A program made the translations under genes and the position numbers. A DNA stretch of 64,000 nt from Spirochaetaceae bacterium (lineage in GTDB: Bacteria > Myxococcota_A > UBA9160 > UBA4427): assembly GCA_020632655.1 (NCBI GenBank), contig JACKFD010000006.1, positions 62,001-126,000 on the forward strand. Reading direction: 5' to 3'. Under the pieces are notes generated by a model. That model was not told the DNA's origin. It saw only the letters and a program-made list of their open reading frames with translations, and searched no databases. Of the stretch, positions 63,891 through 64,000 are shown one piece after another. Position 1 is the stretch's first letter. Each line of letters begins with the position of its first letter.

Positions 63891-63920
63891 AACTTAATGG
63901 AGCGGGGGGCCGCTGCCCAA
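63891..63920 (-). promoter_or_regulatory. Candidate promoter of trmB-rlmN
   Basis: On the minus strand TTGGGC (63915-63920), 18-bp spacer, TAAGTT (63891-63896), about 28 bp before the trmB ATG. Moderate match to sigma70 consensus. Confidence 0.35.
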
Positions 63921-64000
63921 TGCCGCCCCGCCCGATACCCGGCGCACCGTCGCGGATGGGCCGGGTCCGGTCTTCCCGTGCGTCGCAGGCGGGCTAGGCC

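Overview
This is a very GC-rich (roughly 70 percent) chromosomal window from a Gram-negative bacterium. The outer-membrane and envelope genes (LolB-like lipoprotein, FtsEX/EnvC, PlsB, PEP-CTERM protein, system I cytochrome c maturation), a Cys-type CcmE, TlyA and F420 genes together suggest a deltaproteobacterial-type lineage (Myxococcota, Desulfobacterota or a relative such as Binatota). That placement is inference. Coding density is high, most neighbours overlap by ATGA/GTGA, and many starts are GTG or TTG. No rRNA, tRNA or CRISPR array was seen.

Layout. 0.1-1.5 kb: a small unknown gene and a stand-alone MshEN-type domain protein. 1.6-10.6 kb (minus): an oligopeptide ABC transporter preceded by a LolB-like lipoprotein and a TPR lipoprotein. 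10.7-13.2 kb (minus): APS kinase, cysteine desulfurase and an A-type Fe-S carrier. 13.3-18.7 kb (minus): tlyA, dxs, ispA, xseB and xseA. 18.7-25.1 kb (minus): ctpA, a DUF839/PhoX-like secreted protein with its own terminator, a degenerate EnvC-like LytM protein, ftsX and ftsE. 25.2-29.0 kb (minus): a conserved unknown protein, a small selenoprotein with a SECIS-like hairpin, a PEP-CTERM lamin-tail protein and a large exported protein. 29.2-32.0 kb (plus): a lipoprotein and cofD-cofC-cofE for coenzyme F420. 32.1-35.1 kb (minus): a Cys-rich protein, a truncated haemoglobin, an unknown protein and a small barrel-like protein. 35.2-37.9 kb (minus): two adjacent exported ankyrin-caspase proteins. 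38.0-39.9 kb (minus): engB and an aminotransferase. 40.1-47.0 kb (plus): ccmE, ccmF, a zinc-ribbon protein, ccmA, ccmB and ccmC behind a near-consensus sigma70 promoter. 47.1-47.3 kb: a candidate rod-shaped 6S-like RNA with its own promoter. 47.8-53.2 kb: a Cys4 protein (plus), then a Nudix hydrolase, hisG, hisI and plsB (minus). 53.3-55.5 kb (minus): an SDR dehydrogenase, a GNAT protein and a TTG-started biotin carrier. 55.6-59.7 kb (plus): ffh and a LysM/MltD transglycosylase. 59.7-61.1 kb: a damaged insertion sequence. 61.1-63.9 kb (minus): a PPP-type phosphatase, rlmN and trmB.

The strongest unusual item is the in-frame UGA gene at 26082-26423. It has a UxxC redox motif (Sec-Thr-Ser-Cys) and an 8-bp perfect stem 15 nt after the UGA, and it looks like an undescribed Spx/ArsC-like selenoprotein. 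Next come the 6S-like RNA at about 47111-47325 and an insertion sequence whose right end is present three times, which leaves its transposase without a proper start.
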